A DNA stretch of 64,000 bases, from assembly GCA_029858965.1 (NCBI GenBank), contig JAOUDZ010000006.1, positions 42,004-106,003 on the forward strand, written 5' to 3'. Shown piece after piece: positions 27,672-37,524 of this stretch (positions are counted from its first letter, which is position 1; each line of letters starts with the position of its first letter). The notes beneath the pieces were generated by a model. It searched no databases. It saw only the letters and a list, made by a program, of their open reading frames with translations, and was not told the DNA's origin. The stretch comes from Cyclobacteriaceae bacterium (GTDB taxonomy: Bacteria; Bacteroidota; Bacteroidia; Cytophagales; Cyclobacteriaceae). Made by a program: the position numbers and the translations under genes.

Positions 27672-28964
27672 TTAGTGAACTGCCGATACCTCCTTCCCTC
27701 GATAGGAACATTCCTTATCCTGAATATGTCTTTCAAAATCCTCCCGAAAATATTTCAAAGCACTCTGCAATGGTTCCATAGCACCCGGTGCAAGTGCACA
27801 AAATGTATTTCCCGGGCCCAAATATTTTGTATGAAAATTCAAAAGCTGCAAATCTTCTTCACGCCCTTCTCCCGCATCAATGGACGTCAGTATTTTCTCT
27901 ACCCACGGAAGGCCTTCACGGCAGGGTGTACAAAATCCGCAAGACTCCTGTGCAAAAAAGTGTTCCAGGTTTCTTACAAACCCGACCGGGCAAGTATGAT
28001 CATCAAGTATGATCAGTGTACCTGTGCCAAGCCTGCTTCCTGCTGCTGCTACATCTGTATAATCCATCTTAACATCAAGATGTTGTTCCACCAGAAAGTC
28101 TGTTGACGCTCCTCCAGGCAATGCGCCACGGAATTTGAGGCCGTCCTGCATTCCACCTGCATGTTCTTCAATCAATTCGCGCATCGTTACACCCATTGGC
28201 AATTCCCAGGCACCAGGCCTTTTCACTTTGCCGCTAACGCCATATATTTTCGTGCCCGCATCTCCGGTCCGACTCAATTGTTTGAACCAATCTGGGCCAT
28301 TGTTAATAATGTGTGGCAAGCAGCAAAAGGTTTCGACATTGTTTACGATTGTAGGTCTGCCGAACAATCCACTCACCTGAGGAAAGGGAGGTTTGGCCCT
28401 TGGCGTTGCCCGCTTACCCTCTAGTGAATTCAGCAAGGCAGTTTCTTCTCCGCACATGTATCTGCCAGTACCAGTATGGAGGTGAATTTCAAGATCAAAT
28501 CCAGAACCCAAAATATTCTTACCAAGATATCCGGCGCTCTTTGCTTCTTCTATTGCCCTGGTGATCGCATGGCCGGCGGTCTTATATGCCCACCGAAGAT
28601 AAACGTAAGCGATGTCTGCTTGAATCGCGAAAGCTGCAACGATCATACCCTCAATGAGCTGGTGCGGTGTGCTCTCCAATAGTATCCGGTCTTTGAAAGT
28701 CCCGGGTTCCATTTCGTCCGCGTTAGCGACAAGGTATTTTGGTTTTGGCGCATTGAGCGGGACAAAACTCCATTTCATTCCTGTACCAAACCCTGCGCCC
28801 CCTCGCCCCCTCAGGTTAGATTCCTTAACTAATGTTGTTACCGACTTTGGGTCCATTTCTTTCAGCACTTTTCGCACAGCTTCATACCCTCCTACTTGCT
28901 CATACTCTTTCAGTGTGAGTGGTCGCTTGTCTGCGCGTATGTGTTGTGTGAGTGGCTTCTCCAT
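27672..28964 (-). CDS. nuoF: NADH-quinone oxidoreductase subunit F (NADH-binding)
   Basis: 430 residues. The FMN/NADH-binding Gly-rich loops are present: LRGRGGAGFGTGMKW (about 49-63) and TGTGRYMCGEETALLNSLEG. The N3 [4Fe-4S] cluster uses CGFCTPCREG with a further Cys near residue 390 (NTFCALAPGA). It takes electrons from NADH onto FMN. The C-terminal tail of about 15 residues is rich in charged residues. It starts 11 bases after nuoE. Confidence 0.95.
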   Translation of the reverse strand: MEKPLTQHIRADKRPLTLKEYEQVGGYEAVRKVLKEMDPKSVTTLVKESNLRGRGGAGFGTGMKWSFVPLNAPKPKYLVANADEMEPGTFKDRILLESTPHQLIEGMIVAAFAIQADIAYVYLRWAYKTAGHAITRAIEEAKSAGYLGKNILGSGFDLEIHLHTGTGRYMCGEETALLNSLEGKRATPRAKPPFPQVSGLFGRPTIVNNVETFCCLPHIINNGPDWFKQLSRTGDAGTKIYGVSGKVKRPGAWELPMGVTMRELIEEHAGGMQDGLKFRGALPGGASTDFLVEQHLDVKMDYTDVAAAGSRLGTGTLIILDDHTCPVGFVRNLEHFFAQESCGFCTPCREGLPWVEKILTSIDAGEGREEDLQLLNFHTKYLGPGNTFCALAPGAMEPLQSALKYFREDFERHIQDKECSYRGKEVSAVH

Positions 28965-28975
28965 GTTAGCAGATA

Positions 28976-29440
28976 CTATTCATATTTCTTCAAAATTTCA
29001 TCCAGTTGATCGATGGTCAGATTCCTGTACAAATCATGATCGATCATAAGTGCCGGCGCGCAATCGCAAGTACCCAAACAACAATTTGGAAGCAACGTAT
29101 ATCTTCCATCCGCCGTGGTTTCCCCGTATGCTATTCCTAATTGTTTTGTTAAATGCATGCGTATATTTTCGTAACCCATTACCCAACAGCTAATACTATC
29201 GCACAACAAGATGACATGACGCCCGACAGGTCTTCTAAAAATCATGTTGTAAAATGTAGCCACCGAATCCAGCTCTTCCGGTGACATCTCCATGTATGCG
29301 GCAACATCGCGCAAACTCTCATCCGATACCCACCGCCGATGGTCCTGCACAACCTTCAGTGCTTCAATGCCGGCAGCTTTTCTTACCGGCACCAGGCTGA
29401 TCGCCTTATCTATCTCATGTTTTTCTGCTGCAGTCAACAT
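28976..29440 (-). CDS. nuoE: NADH-quinone oxidoreductase subunit E
   Basis: 154 residues with a thioredoxin-like fold. The N1a [2Fe-2S] ligands are C-x4-C in LLCDSISCWVMG and C-x3-C in CLGTCDCAP. The gene sits between nuoCD and nuoF with gaps of 23 and 11 bases, in the usual operon order. Confidence 0.95.
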   Translation of the reverse strand: MLTAAEKHEIDKAISLVPVRKAAGIEALKVVQDHRRWVSDESLRDVAAYMEMSPEELDSVATFYNMIFRRPVGRHVILLCDSISCWVMGYENIRMHLTKQLGIAYGETTADGRYTLLPNCCLGTCDCAPALMIDHDLYRNLTIDQLDEILKKYE

Positions 29441-29463
29441 GTGCTGTCTTTTTTTTATTCCAT

Positions 29464-31209
29464 TTATCTGTCAATGTCGGCAAGTACATAATCCATTGCA
29501 CCGAGTATACTGAGCAAGTCAGACACCGTATAGCCTCGGCTGATGTAGGGTACCATCTGCATATGTGCGAACGATGGGGTTCGAATTCTTACCCGGTAAG
29601 GAGAAGTGCTACCATCACTGATAGCATAATAACCGTTGGCCCCTTTAGGGGCTTCAATGCAACTCATGGCTTCACCCGGAGGAATAACGGGTCCCCAACT
29701 CACGCCCAGAAAATGAGTAATGAGCGTTTCAATGTCTTGCATTGTGTTTTTCTTAACGGGTGGTGTAGTGAGCGGATGATCCGCCTTATAAGGACCTTCA
29801 GGCATATTTTTCCAGCACTGTTCTATGATGCGCAGACTTTGCCTCATCTCCTCCACCCGCACAATGGCCCGGTCGTAGCAATCGCCATTGTTACCAAGTG
29901 GAATATCAAAATCAAACATTTCGTACCCGGAATAAGGGCGTTTTTTGCGGAAGTCCCAATCGTAACCACATGCCCGAAGGTTAGCGCCGGTTGCCCCCCA
30001 TGCGATGGCTTCTTCAGCTGTAAATATGCCAATACCTTTCGTGCGGGCCTTAAAAAGGCTGTTCCGCATCACCAGTTTATCATATTCCCGAAGTCGTCCG
30101 GGGAAGTAATCTATAAATTTCTTCACGAGTCCATCCCACCCTACAGGCAAATCCTGAGCTACACCGCCAATTCGAAACCAATTTGGATGCATGCGCCCGC
30201 CACAGACTGCCTCTACGATATCAAATACTCTTTCCCTGTCCGTAAACATGTAAAAAACAGGTGATAACTGACCCAAATCCTGGGCAAAAGTTCCGTACCA
30301 GACAAGGTGACTGGCAATCCGGAACAACTCACACATCATAACACGAATCACTTTGGCCCGTTCCGGTATTTCTATTCCGGCAAGCCTCTCGACGGATAAC
30401 AGGTAAGCAAGGTTATTATTTACGCCAGCCAGGTAATCGATACGATCAGTGTAGGGTATATATGTGTGCCATGATTGGCGTTCCGCCATTTTCTCGGCTC
30501 CTCGGTGATGGAATCCTATCTCAGGCACAGCATCGACAATATCTTCACCATCCAACTGTAGAATTATACGCAATACACCATGTGTGCCCGGATGTTGCGG
30601 TCCAATGTTCAGAAACATAAAATCTGAATCACCACTATGTAATTCCATGCCCCACTCTTCCGGGCGAAACTGCAATGCAGCCTGCTCACGGTCTTGCTTT
30701 TCATCCCACAAGCTGAAAGGTCCCATTTCCGTGGCCCGTGCCGGATGTTCCTTTCTCAATGGGTGGCCTTCCCAAGTCAATGGCATCAGAATTCTGGTAA
30801 GGTGGGGATGCCCATCGAATTTGATACCAAACATGTCATATACTTCACGTTCATACCAGTTGGCATTGCTCCATAGCTTCGTTATTGATGGCGCCAAAGG
30901 ATGATCGCCTGCCAGTGCCACCTTAATCCGTAGGAACGTGTTGCGGTCAAAGGAGAATAGTGTATAAACAAGTGTAAAAGAGGAACCCGGGTAGTCGATA
31001 TCTTTTTTGCGGCTTCTTTCGTCAACCGCGGTCAGGTCAAACAAAAAAAGGAACGGCTTGTCGATTTCCTGTTTAAGGTGTTGCAGCACTGCAACAATTT
31101 TTTCCACGGGCAGCCAAAGGGTGTCAATATCATCCTTCGTCGCCTGTTTGATGAAGGTATCATCACCAAACTTCAATTTCAGCCGCTCTGTTGGATCATT
31201 GTTCTCCAT
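29464..31209 (-). CDS. nuoCD: NADH-quinone oxidoreductase fused subunit C/D
   Basis: 581 residues joining NuoC (about 1-165, with [20 protein letters not shown]) and NuoD (about 195-581). NuoD shows [20 protein letters not shown] and [12 protein letters not shown], the quinone-site His, and a C-terminal DIDR end typical of NuoD. NuoC and NuoD form the docking and quinone-pocket core with NuoB. The fusion, as in E. coli, fixes equal stoichiometry. A 129-base gap to nuoB is the largest spacing between genes of the operon. Confidence 0.95.
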   Translation of the reverse strand: MENNDPTERLKLKFGDDTFIKQATKDDIDTLWLPVEKIVAVLQHLKQEIDKPFLFLFDLTAVDERSRKKDIDYPGSSFTLVYTLFSFDRNTFLRIKVALAGDHPLAPSITKLWSNANWYEREVYDMFGIKFDGHPHLTRILMPLTWEGHPLRKEHPARATEMGPFSLWDEKQDREQAALQFRPEEWGMELHSGDSDFMFLNIGPQHPGTHGVLRIILQLDGEDIVDAVPEIGFHHRGAEKMAERQSWHTYIPYTDRIDYLAGVNNNLAYLLSVERLAGIEIPERAKVIRVMMCELFRIASHLVWYGTFAQDLGQLSPVFYMFTDRERVFDIVEAVCGGRMHPNWFRIGGVAQDLPVGWDGLVKKFIDYFPGRLREYDKLVMRNSLFKARTKGIGIFTAEEAIAWGATGANLRACGYDWDFRKKRPYSGYEMFDFDIPLGNNGDCYDRAIVRVEEMRQSLRIIEQCWKNMPEGPYKADHPLTTPPVKKNTMQDIETLITHFLGVSWGPVIPPGEAMSCIEAPKGANGYYAISDGSTSPYRVRIRTPSFAHMQMVPYISRGYTVSDLLSILGAMDYVLADIDR

Positions 31210-31338
31210 AATAATCGACAGTCAAACTGCCCGAAATGATTATGTAATGTTGTTCAATCCATAAATTCTTTAGCGCAAAAAGCATCCTTCATTCAAACAC
31301 CTCCCATTTCAAAACTTTATATCCGACCGCCTAGCACA

Positions 31339-31977
31339 TCACACTTCGTCGGGAGACCGGAACTTCACCATTTCTTTGCGTTGCTCAACTCGCCTATCCT
31401 TGACGGTAATTTTTTCTGGCCTGATTACACCTTGCTCGCCAATCACCCAGCTCAGTGGCCGCTGCTCTTTTCCAACTGATTCAGCCAGCAGCATTAAACC
31501 CTCCATAAAAGCATCAGGCCGGGGTGGGCAACCAGGTACGTAAACGTCTACGGGGAGAAATTTATCAACGCCCTGAACCACACTGTAAATGTCATACATA
31601 CCCCCTGAGTTGGCACACGACCCCATCGAGATAACCCATCGGGGCTCCATCATTTGCTCATGAAGCCGTTTGATTATCGGTGCCATTTTGATAAATACAG
31701 TGCCTGCGATGATCATGACATCGGCTTCACGGGGCGTGCCCCGGATTACCTCGGCGCCAAATCTTGCTACATCGTATTTTGGTGTCATGCTTGTAGCCAT
31801 TTCCACAAAGCAACAGGACAACCCGAAGTGAAACGGCCACATGGAATTCCGTCGCCCCCATCCCAACAAACTTTGCACGGAGGTAAGCATGATACTTTGT
31901 TGTATTGAATCTTCAAACGAACCGGTTCCTTTCAGCGCGCTCACCGGTTCTGCCGCCTTGCTTAGCCACCACTTCAT
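31339..31977 (-). CDS. nuoB: NADH-quinone oxidoreductase subunit B
   Basis: 212 residues. The four N2 [4Fe-4S] ligands are visible: the tandem Cys pair in [11 protein letters not shown], one Cys in [12 protein letters not shown], and one in [12 protein letters not shown]2 is the terminal cluster that reduces quinone. The C-terminus has an extra charged tail of about 25 residues. The start overlaps the nuoA stop by four bases. Confidence 0.95.
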   Translation of the reverse strand: MKWWLSKAAEPVSALKGTGSFEDSIQQSIMLTSVQSLLGWGRRNSMWPFHFGLSCCFVEMATSMTPKYDVARFGAEVIRGTPREADVMIIAGTVFIKMAPIIKRLHEQMMEPRWVISMGSCANSGGMYDIYSVVQGVDKFLPVDVYVPGCPPRPDAFMEGLMLLAESVGKEQRPLSWVIGEQGVIRPEKITVKDRRVEQRKEMVKFRSPDEV

Positions 31978-32408
31978 AATGCTTTCGTTTTACCGGTAAG
32001 TTTTTTATACGCCTTCAGAATTTTCTTTCCGTCTGGACCAAAATCAAGTGCGCCGTTGCGCCATTCATAGATGAGTACAACAAAGAGAAGAATCACAAAT
32101 ACAGAAACGCCGATATAGCCAAACCAGCCCAACTCTTCAAACGCGATTGCCCAGGAGAAGATGAAGATCGTCTCTACATCAAAAATAACGAAGAGCATCG
32201 CGATGAGGTAAAACTGGGATGAAAAGCGGAGTCGTGCGGAGCCTGTGCTGAGTATACCGCCTTCATAAGGCTCATTGGTAGCGCGCTCTTTATGCCGCTG
32301 GCCTAGTACAAAAGAAAGACCTAGCATTGCGATTACCAGGCCTACGACGATGGTCCCATAAACCAAAAGAGACCATACAGGGATAGTATTTTCACTCGAA
32401 ACTTCCAA
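31974..32408 (-). CDS. nuoA: NADH-quinone oxidoreductase subunit A
   Basis: 144 residues from a TTG at 32408. No ATG precedes the first helix in this frame. The TTG was chosen because GGGAGG lies nine bases upstream, a good Shine-Dalgarno that is rare in this window, and because the chain then starts [15 protein letters not shown], as normal NuoA proteins do. A longer form from TTG at 32468 would add a cysteine-bearing basic leader with no family precedent known to me. Three helices; [20 protein letters not shown] is the conserved loop (a Ser/Gly-type variant of the usual Cys loop). First gene of the nuo operon. Confidence 0.9.
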   Translation of the reverse strand: MEVSSENTIPVWSLLVYGTIVVGLVIAMLGLSFVLGQRHKERATNEPYEGGILSTGSARLRFSSQFYLIAMLFVIFDVETIFIFSWAIAFEELGWFGYIGVSVFVILLFVVLIYEWRNGALDFGPDGKKILKAYKKLTGKTKAL

Positions 32409-32601
32409 AGCGATTTGCCTCCCGCAAATATTCTTTTTGTTCGAAATTCTAAATACAAACCGTACCAAAGTTGCCCAACAACACTTCTCAATGCATCATA
32501 TTCTTCCAGACCAACTGAACAACAATGAAATATAAAGCTTCGCTGATCAGTTAGCACTGACCAGCATTTTTTCAGATTTGAGATACTACCTTGCGATAAA
32601 T

Positions 32602-32632
32602 TGAAGGTAAAAGTTTTAATGAAAAAAACAAA
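32602..32632 (-). promoter_or_regulatory. Probable nuo operon promoter
   Basis: On the minus strand a TTTG (32632-32629) is followed after 19 bases by TACCTTCA (32609-32602), close to the Bacteroidota pattern TTTG-N19-TAnnTTTG. It leaves an untranslated leader of about 190 bases before nuoA. The -7 element deviates from consensus at its last two positions, so this is a candidate only. Confidence 0.35.
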
Positions 32633-32686
32633 GGCAATCGATTGTTATGTGTCAAAAGGGAGTAAATATAAATTTCTGCCCGGCAA

Positions 32687-33745
32687 CTAGCGATCTACAC
32701 GTATCGTGTGATCCAGCGCCAGGATCAAATCAGGCCCATACACCATTGCCGGGGTTTGGTAGCCAGGTACAAAATCTCCTTGTAGTATTCTTTCTGCTAT
32801 CAAAACACTTGTCTTTGCCGTCAAGCTATACCCATTGATTGTTTCCAGGGTGCTTATGCATTGGTTTCCATCGTCATCCCATACTTTTCCCCATAAGAAA
32901 CTTTTTCCGGAGGCTCTTCTCTCGGCGGTTGGGCCGGGTGGTCTGCGGTCTATTCTTCTTTTCAGGTATTCTTTCACCCATCGTAGTCGGACAAGCCAGC
33001 CAAAATAAGTGATCATTTTTGCGCTGCGTATCATCTTATCGCTTGCACCCATGTATACTGCTATGTTGGGAATACCCGTACTCCGCCAGGCAGTGGAAAT
33101 ATCGCCCCATGGGATATTCAAGGCTTTGGTTTTAAAAGAACCAAAATCAACTTCCATTACGTTTTCACCTAAGGGAACAGGTAAGAGCTTACCATCCTTC
33201 CGAATCATGCTTCCGCGCCCTAAGCCCTCAATGGAGGTTTTAGCAGTGCCTCTTGATAAACCTCCCTTAGACATTGCAAAAGCAAGTAGTAGATGATTCG
33301 CAGCGGGCAATCGATTCTTTAGATACAGCGCCAGACAATCCGTGGGCACAACGTCAAATCCCGTTCCGGGCATGATCATAATACCAGCATCCTTCCCTTT
33401 CTCGCCATAGGCGGCCAGCGTTTCAAATACGCCATATTCCCCGGTTATGTCTGTATAATGTGTGCCAGTCGCCACGCAGGCTTCAACCATTTGTCTGGCA
33501 GTATATTGGAACGGTCCGGCGCAATGAATTAACAAAGCCCCTTTCTGAAGCAGGTTATTCAAGGCAGCTGCATCTGACATATCGACTACCTCAAACGCAT
33601 AGCCCGTATCATCACCTTGTTTTTGCAGAGCTTCCTTGTTTCGCCCGGACAGGATTACAGATAGATTTCTTGACCGGCATTCCCTTGCAATAAGTTTCCC
33701 GGTATAACCATAGGATCCATAAAGAATAATTGTAGGTTTTGTCAT
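32687..33745 (-). CDS. Saccharopine dehydrogenase-like NAD(P)-binding protein
   Basis: 352 residues. A Rossmann start IILYGSYGYTGKLIARE with a G-x-x-G-x-x-G variant, ILSGRNKEAL, and LIHCAGPFQYTARQMVEAC and HYTDITGEYGVFE match the saccharopine dehydrogenase/trans-acting enoyl reductase superfamily. It is not lysine-pathway saccharopine dehydrogenase: the C-terminal domain is short and partner genes are missing. Bacterial relatives work on lipids or in unknown reactions. Likely cytoplasmic. It lies upstream of nuoA on the same strand but 278 bases away, with a candidate promoter in between, so it is probably a separate unit. Confidence 0.75.
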   Translation of the reverse strand: MTKPTIILYGSYGYTGKLIARECRSRNLSVILSGRNKEALQKQGDDTGYAFEVVDMSDAAALNNLLQKGALLIHCAGPFQYTARQMVEACVATGTHYTDITGEYGVFETLAAYGEKGKDAGIMIMPGTGFDVVPTDCLALYLKNRLPAANHLLLAFAMSKGGLSRGTAKTSIEGLGRGSMIRKDGKLLPVPLGENVMEVDFGSFKTKALNIPWGDISTAWRSTGIPNIAVYMGASDKMIRSAKMITYFGWLVRLRWVKEYLKRRIDRRPPGPTAERRASGKSFLWGKVWDDDGNQCISTLETINGYSLTAKTSVLIAERILQGDFVPGYQTPAMVYGPDLILALDHTIRVDR

Positions 33746-33923
33746 CGTTTTTCGAAGTGCTCACGGGCAAGTACGAAAAATAGTAGCGGTACTTATTCAA
33801 TTGCGTCAACTTTGTTTTCTTAACCTGAAGTACCTGGTAACCTTCGGCACCCATTTCCGGCAACAATAAACGGGTAGTTCTCAAACGGACAATTCACTAT
33901 ATTCAAGAATCAAAACTTTCGTT

Positions 33924-36158
33924 ATGAGAAAATATTTACTATTCCTTTTCAGTATCACGTATTCAATTGCGCACGGTCAGACAAGCACAGTGCTGGGTTT
34001 TACACAGAAATCTGGGGAAGAACAATTGGATACGGAACATAGGTTTGATAGCTACTTGCAGGCTGACAACCTGGACCTGTGGATGAAACGCCTTGCCGGG
34101 AGACCTCATCATCTGGGATCTGATTATGGAAGGCAGAATGCTGAATTTATACGCGACTTGTTTATTCTTTGGGGATATGACGCTGCGATTGAAACCTACA
34201 GGGTACTTTTCCCCACACCAAAAGTAAGGCTCGTCGAATTGGTTGCACCCACAAAGTTCAGGGCAAAATTAAGTGAACCTGCCCTAAAGCAGGATGCGAC
34301 CAGCAGCCAAACGAGCGAGCAACTTCCTACGTATAACGCCTGGTCTGCTGATGGCGATGTAACCGGAGAACTGGTGTATGTAAATTATGGTGTTCCGGAC
34401 GATTACGATCAACTTGCCCGAATGGGCATTGACGTAAAAGGAAAAATTGTTATTGCCAGATACGGCGGGTCATGGAGAGGTATTAAGCCAAAAGTGGCAC
34501 AGGAACACGGCGCAATTGGTTGTCTGATATATTCAGATCCCATGGACGACGGTTTTTTTCAAGGCGACGTCTATCCCATCGGAGCATGGAAAAATCAGGA
34601 TGGTGCCCAACGGGGAGCCGTAATTGATTTGCCCGTGTATCCTGGCGATCCCGTTACGCCAGGTATAGGCGCCACTGCCGACGCAAAAAGAATTGATAGA
34701 AAAGATGCGGAGAACCTGCTGAAGATCCCTGTCCAACCCATTTCTTATGCCGATGCCCAGCCGCTGCTGGCCGCATTGCGTGGACCAGTCGCTCCCCAAT
34801 ACTGGCGCGGCAGTTTGCCCATAACATACCATGTTGGGCCCGGCGTTGCAAAAGTTCACCTGAAACTGGCGTTCGATTGGAAGATGGTTGATTGTCTTAA
34901 TGTTATCGCGAGAATAAAGGGAAGTGAACTACCGGATGAATGGGTCATCAGGGGAAATCACCACGATGCATGGGTAAACGGAGCCAACGATCCCGTCAGT
35001 GGCATGATCGTGCTGATGGAGGAAGCCAGGGCAATTGGTGAACTGATCAAAACCGGCTGGAAACCCAGGCGTACCTTGGTTTTCTGTGCCTGGGATGGTG
35101 AAGAACCGGGATTGATTGGATCAACGGAATGGGTAGAGCACAACGCGCCTGAGCTGCAAGAAAAAGCCGTGGCCTATATCAATTCAGATGCCAATGGCCG
35201 GGGCTTTCTGTACGCCGGAGGATCCCACACCTTACAAACCATGATGGATGAAATTTCAAGGGCTGTTATTGATCCGCAGACGGGAGTCACTGTTTTGGAG
35301 CGAAGCCTGTCAAAACAGGCTGCTGCTGCTGCGGGGACGAGCGCCAGGAAAAAAGTATTGGACAACAAATCACTGACCCTTGGAGCCCTTGGCTCTGGCT
35401 CTGATTACAGTCCGTTCTTTCAGCATCTTGGCATACCATCACTCAACCTTGGATTTGGCGGAGAAGATGCAGGAGGCGAATATCACTCTATTTATGATTC
35501 ATACGATGATTATGTCCGCTTCAAAGATCCCGGGTTTGCCTATGGCATTGCATTGGCAAAAACTGCCGGGAGAGCCACGCTGCGCCTGGCAAATGCCGAA
35601 GTGTTGCCATTTGACTTCAAACCATTCTTCACTACTGTGAATAACTACGTTTCCGAAATTGGAAGTCTGCTTGATAACCTGCGTGAATCAACGGCAGTAG
35701 AAAACCAAATGATCGAGGAGAAACGGTATACCTACGCTGCCGATCCTACCATCCAGTATATTCCGCCTTTACCGAAAGATGCTGTCCCCTATCTTAATTT
35801 TTCGAGTCTTCAAAACGCAATGGCTAAACTTGAAGAAGAGGTGCAGAAGTTTGCAGCCCTGCAGTCAACAAATCCAATACCAAACACAAATGTTAACCAA
35901 CTTAATAAAATACTTTATCAGGCCGAACAAAAGCTTATGAACCGCGCGGGATTACCACGGAGGTCATGGTATCAACACACGATCTACGCTCCCGGACTTT
36001 ATACAGGTTATGGGGTAAAAACCCTGCCTGGGATTCGTGAGGCGATCGAACAGCGGAACTGGAAAGAAGCACAGGAACAAATTGAAATTGGCGCAAAGGC
36101 GATCAGTAGCTATTCCCAGGAAGTATCTTCTGCGGCTAAAATTCTTATGCTGCGGTAG
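33924..36158 (+). CDS. Exported M28 family metallopeptidase (PSMA/transferrin-receptor-like)
   Basis: 744 residues with signal peptide LLFLFSITYSIAHG. Domain order is the glutamate carboxypeptidase II one: N-terminal region, protease-associated domain (about 120-300, GVPDDYDQLARMGIDVKGKI), M28 catalytic domain, and a C-terminal TfR-like dimerisation domain (about 620-744). Zinc ligands are visible: His and Asp in NHHDAWVNGANDPVSG, the Glu pair in WDGEEPGLIGSTEW, Asp in YINSDANGRG, and His in GGEYHSIYDSYD. The active-site set looks intact, so an active aminopeptidase or carboxypeptidase in periplasm or outside is expected. Bacteroidota commonly carry such enzymes for peptide scavenging. Confidence 0.9.
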   Translation: MRKYLLFLFSITYSIAHGQTSTVLGFTQKSGEEQLDTEHRFDSYLQADNLDLWMKRLAGRPHHLGSDYGRQNAEFIRDLFILWGYDAAIETYRVLFPTPKVRLVELVAPTKFRAKLSEPALKQDATSSQTSEQLPTYNAWSADGDVTGELVYVNYGVPDDYDQLARMGIDVKGKIVIARYGGSWRGIKPKVAQEHGAIGCLIYSDPMDDGFFQGDVYPIGAWKNQDGAQRGAVIDLPVYPGDPVTPGIGATADAKRIDRKDAENLLKIPVQPISYADAQPLLAALRGPVAPQYWRGSLPITYHVGPGVAKVHLKLAFDWKMVDCLNVIARIKGSELPDEWVIRGNHHDAWVNGANDPVSGMIVLMEEARAIGELIKTGWKPRRTLVFCAWDGEEPGLIGSTEWVEHNAPELQEKAVAYINSDANGRGFLYAGGSHTLQTMMDEISRAVIDPQTGVTVLERSLSKQAAAAAGTSARKKVLDNKSLTLGALGSGSDYSPFFQHLGIPSLNLGFGGEDAGGEYHSIYDSYDDYVRFKDPGFAYGIALAKTAGRATLRLANAEVLPFDFKPFFTTVNNYVSEIGSLLDNLRESTAVENQMIEEKRYTYAADPTIQYIPPLPKDAVPYLNFSSLQNAMAKLEEEVQKFAALQSTNPIPNTNVNQLNKILYQAEQKLMNRAGLPRRSWYQHTIYAPGLYTGYGVKTLPGIREAIEQRNWKEAQEQIEIGAKAISSYSQEVSSAAKILMLR

Positions 36159-36225
36159 GATGTTCGACCGAATTGGCGGTGCACAAGATATCAGAGAAAA
36201 CTTTTTCTTGATTTTCTGAAACCTT

Positions 36226-36243
36226 TATCGTAATATTACGATA
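36226..36243. promoter_or_regulatory. ArsR operator upstream of arsR
   Basis: TATCGTAATATTACGATA is a perfect 18-base palindrome 11 bases before the arsR ATG. The same core recurs as a perfect 20-base palindrome at 36598-36617 before arsM. The AT-rich A-T-C-G-T-A-A-n-pattern fits ArsR/SmtB sites. Confidence 0.8.
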
Positions 36244-36254
36244 TAAGTAGCATA

Positions 36255-36581
36255 ATGGGGTTAACAAAGACAACAGGATTTACGAAAGAGCAGGTTGCAT
36301 TGGCTGCCATAGCAAAAGCGCTGGGTCATCCCGCACGCATAGTTATACTGCAATTCCTCGCTAAACAGAAGTCGTGTGTCTGTGGCGATATCGTGGAAGA
36401 GTTGCCACTCTCACAATCTACAGTATCGCAACATTTGAAGGAACTAAAAACTGTAGGCCTCATCAAAGGCAACATTGAAGGTCCGAGTGTCTGCTATTGC
36501 ATTGATGAAAACGCCTGGAACAAAGCGCAGCAAAACCTCAGCGAATTGTTCGGCAGTATTACTGGAGACAGTTGCTGCTAA
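36255..36581 (+). CDS. arsR: ArsR family arsenic-responsive repressor
   Basis: 108 residues. Winged helix-turn-helix: [52 protein letters not shown]. The CVCGD cysteines lie at the alpha3 position that binds As(III) in the ELCVCDL motif of classical ArsR, and SCC at the very end adds further thiols. It heads arsR-arsM-arsN2, with operators before arsR and before arsM, so both are probably derepressed by arsenite. Confidence 0.9.
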   Translation: MGLTKTTGFTKEQVALAAIAKALGHPARIVILQFLAKQKSCVCGDIVEELPLSQSTVSQHLKELKTVGLIKGNIEGPSVCYCIDENAWNKAQQNLSELFGSITGDSCC

Positions 36582-36597
36582 CTTTTTTTGGCCAATT

Positions 36598-36617
36598 CTA
36601 TCGTAATATTACGATAG
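36598..36617. promoter_or_regulatory. ArsR operator upstream of arsM
   Basis: CTATCGTAATATTACGATAG is a perfect 20-base palindrome in the 58-base gap between arsR and arsM, ending 22 bases before the arsM ATG. It is the same sequence as the site before arsR, extended by one pair on each side. Confidence 0.8.
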
Positions 36618-36639
36618 ATCATACTAAATAACACATCGC

Positions 36640-37515
36640 ATGAAAACACAAGAAACCGCTCAGAAGCTCAAAGAAATTGTAAAGGAAAAGTACAGTCAAA
36701 TTGCTGCACAAAGCCGTGCCGAAAACGCCGCGAGTTGTTGCGGATCCACCTGCGGCTGCAGCACGCTCGATATGGACATCATGGCCGAAGATTATACAGC
36801 GCTGGAAGGTTACGTTGCTGATGCGGACCTGGGACTAGGCTGCGGATTGCCTACGGCTTTTGCCATTATCAAGGAAGGTGACACTGTCGTTGATCTCGGA
36901 TCTGGTGCCGGAAATGATGCCTTTGTTGCACGGTCAATCGTGGGAGAAAACGGAAAGGTAATCGGTATTGACATGACTGAGGAGATGATTTCCAAAGCGC
37001 GTCTGAATACAGCGCGACTAGGATTCAACAATATTGAATTCAGGTTAGGAGACATTGAAGCCATACCGCTTGATGACGGGGTCGCTGATGTTGTTGTAAG
37101 CAATTGTGTGCTGAACCTTGTACCAAACAAAGTGAAGGCATTTACGGAGACATTCAGGATTCTGAAACCGGGAGGCCATTTTAGTGTTTCTGACATAGTG
37201 CTGGAAGGAAAACTGAGTGAAAGTTTGTTACAAAGCGCTGAAATGTATGCTGGATGTGTTTCTGGCGCGATTCAAAAGGATGACTACCTGAGCATCATAG
37301 CAGATGCGGGTTTTGAGAACATCCAGATACAGAAGGAAAAGAAAATTACCATTCCAGACGAAATTCTTTCCACTTACCTTGATCATGCTGCCTTGCAAAA
37401 ACACAAAGCCGGCCAATCAGGGATCTACAGTATAACAGTATATGCGGATAAGCCGGCAGCAGAAATGCCAAAGAAAAAGGACGTATGTTGTGCGCCGGGA
37501 TGCTGTGATGCTTAA
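36640..37515 (+). CDS. arsM: Arsenite S-adenosylmethionine methyltransferase
   Basis: 291 residues, class I methyltransferase. SAM-binding motif VVDLGSGAGNDAFVARSIVG (about 85-104), GKVIGIDMTEEMI, and conserved cysteines in GLGCGLPTAF and MYAGCVSGAI, which bind As(III) in ArsM. An N-terminal Cys-rich segment (SCCGSTCGCS) and a C-terminal one (CCAPGCCDA) are rich in thiols and may hold arsenic. It converts arsenite to methylated species for detoxification. arsN2 starts nine bases downstream. Confidence 0.95.
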   Translation: MKTQETAQKLKEIVKEKYSQIAAQSRAENAASCCGSTCGCSTLDMDIMAEDYTALEGYVADADLGLGCGLPTAFAIIKEGDTVVDLGSGAGNDAFVARSIVGENGKVIGIDMTEEMISKARLNTARLGFNNIEFRLGDIEAIPLDDGVADVVVSNCVLNLVPNKVKAFTETFRILKPGGHFSVSDIVLEGKLSESLLQSAEMYAGCVSGAIQKDDYLSIIADAGFENIQIQKEKKITIPDEILSTYLDHAALQKHKAGQSGIYSITVYADKPAAEMPKKKDVCCAPGCCDA

Positions 37516-37524
37516 ATTTGGAAC

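Noticed and set aside
32687..33745. Lysine-pathway saccharopine dehydrogenase
   Set aside because: The C-terminal domain and pathway neighbours are missing; only the Rossmann part and superfamily motifs match.
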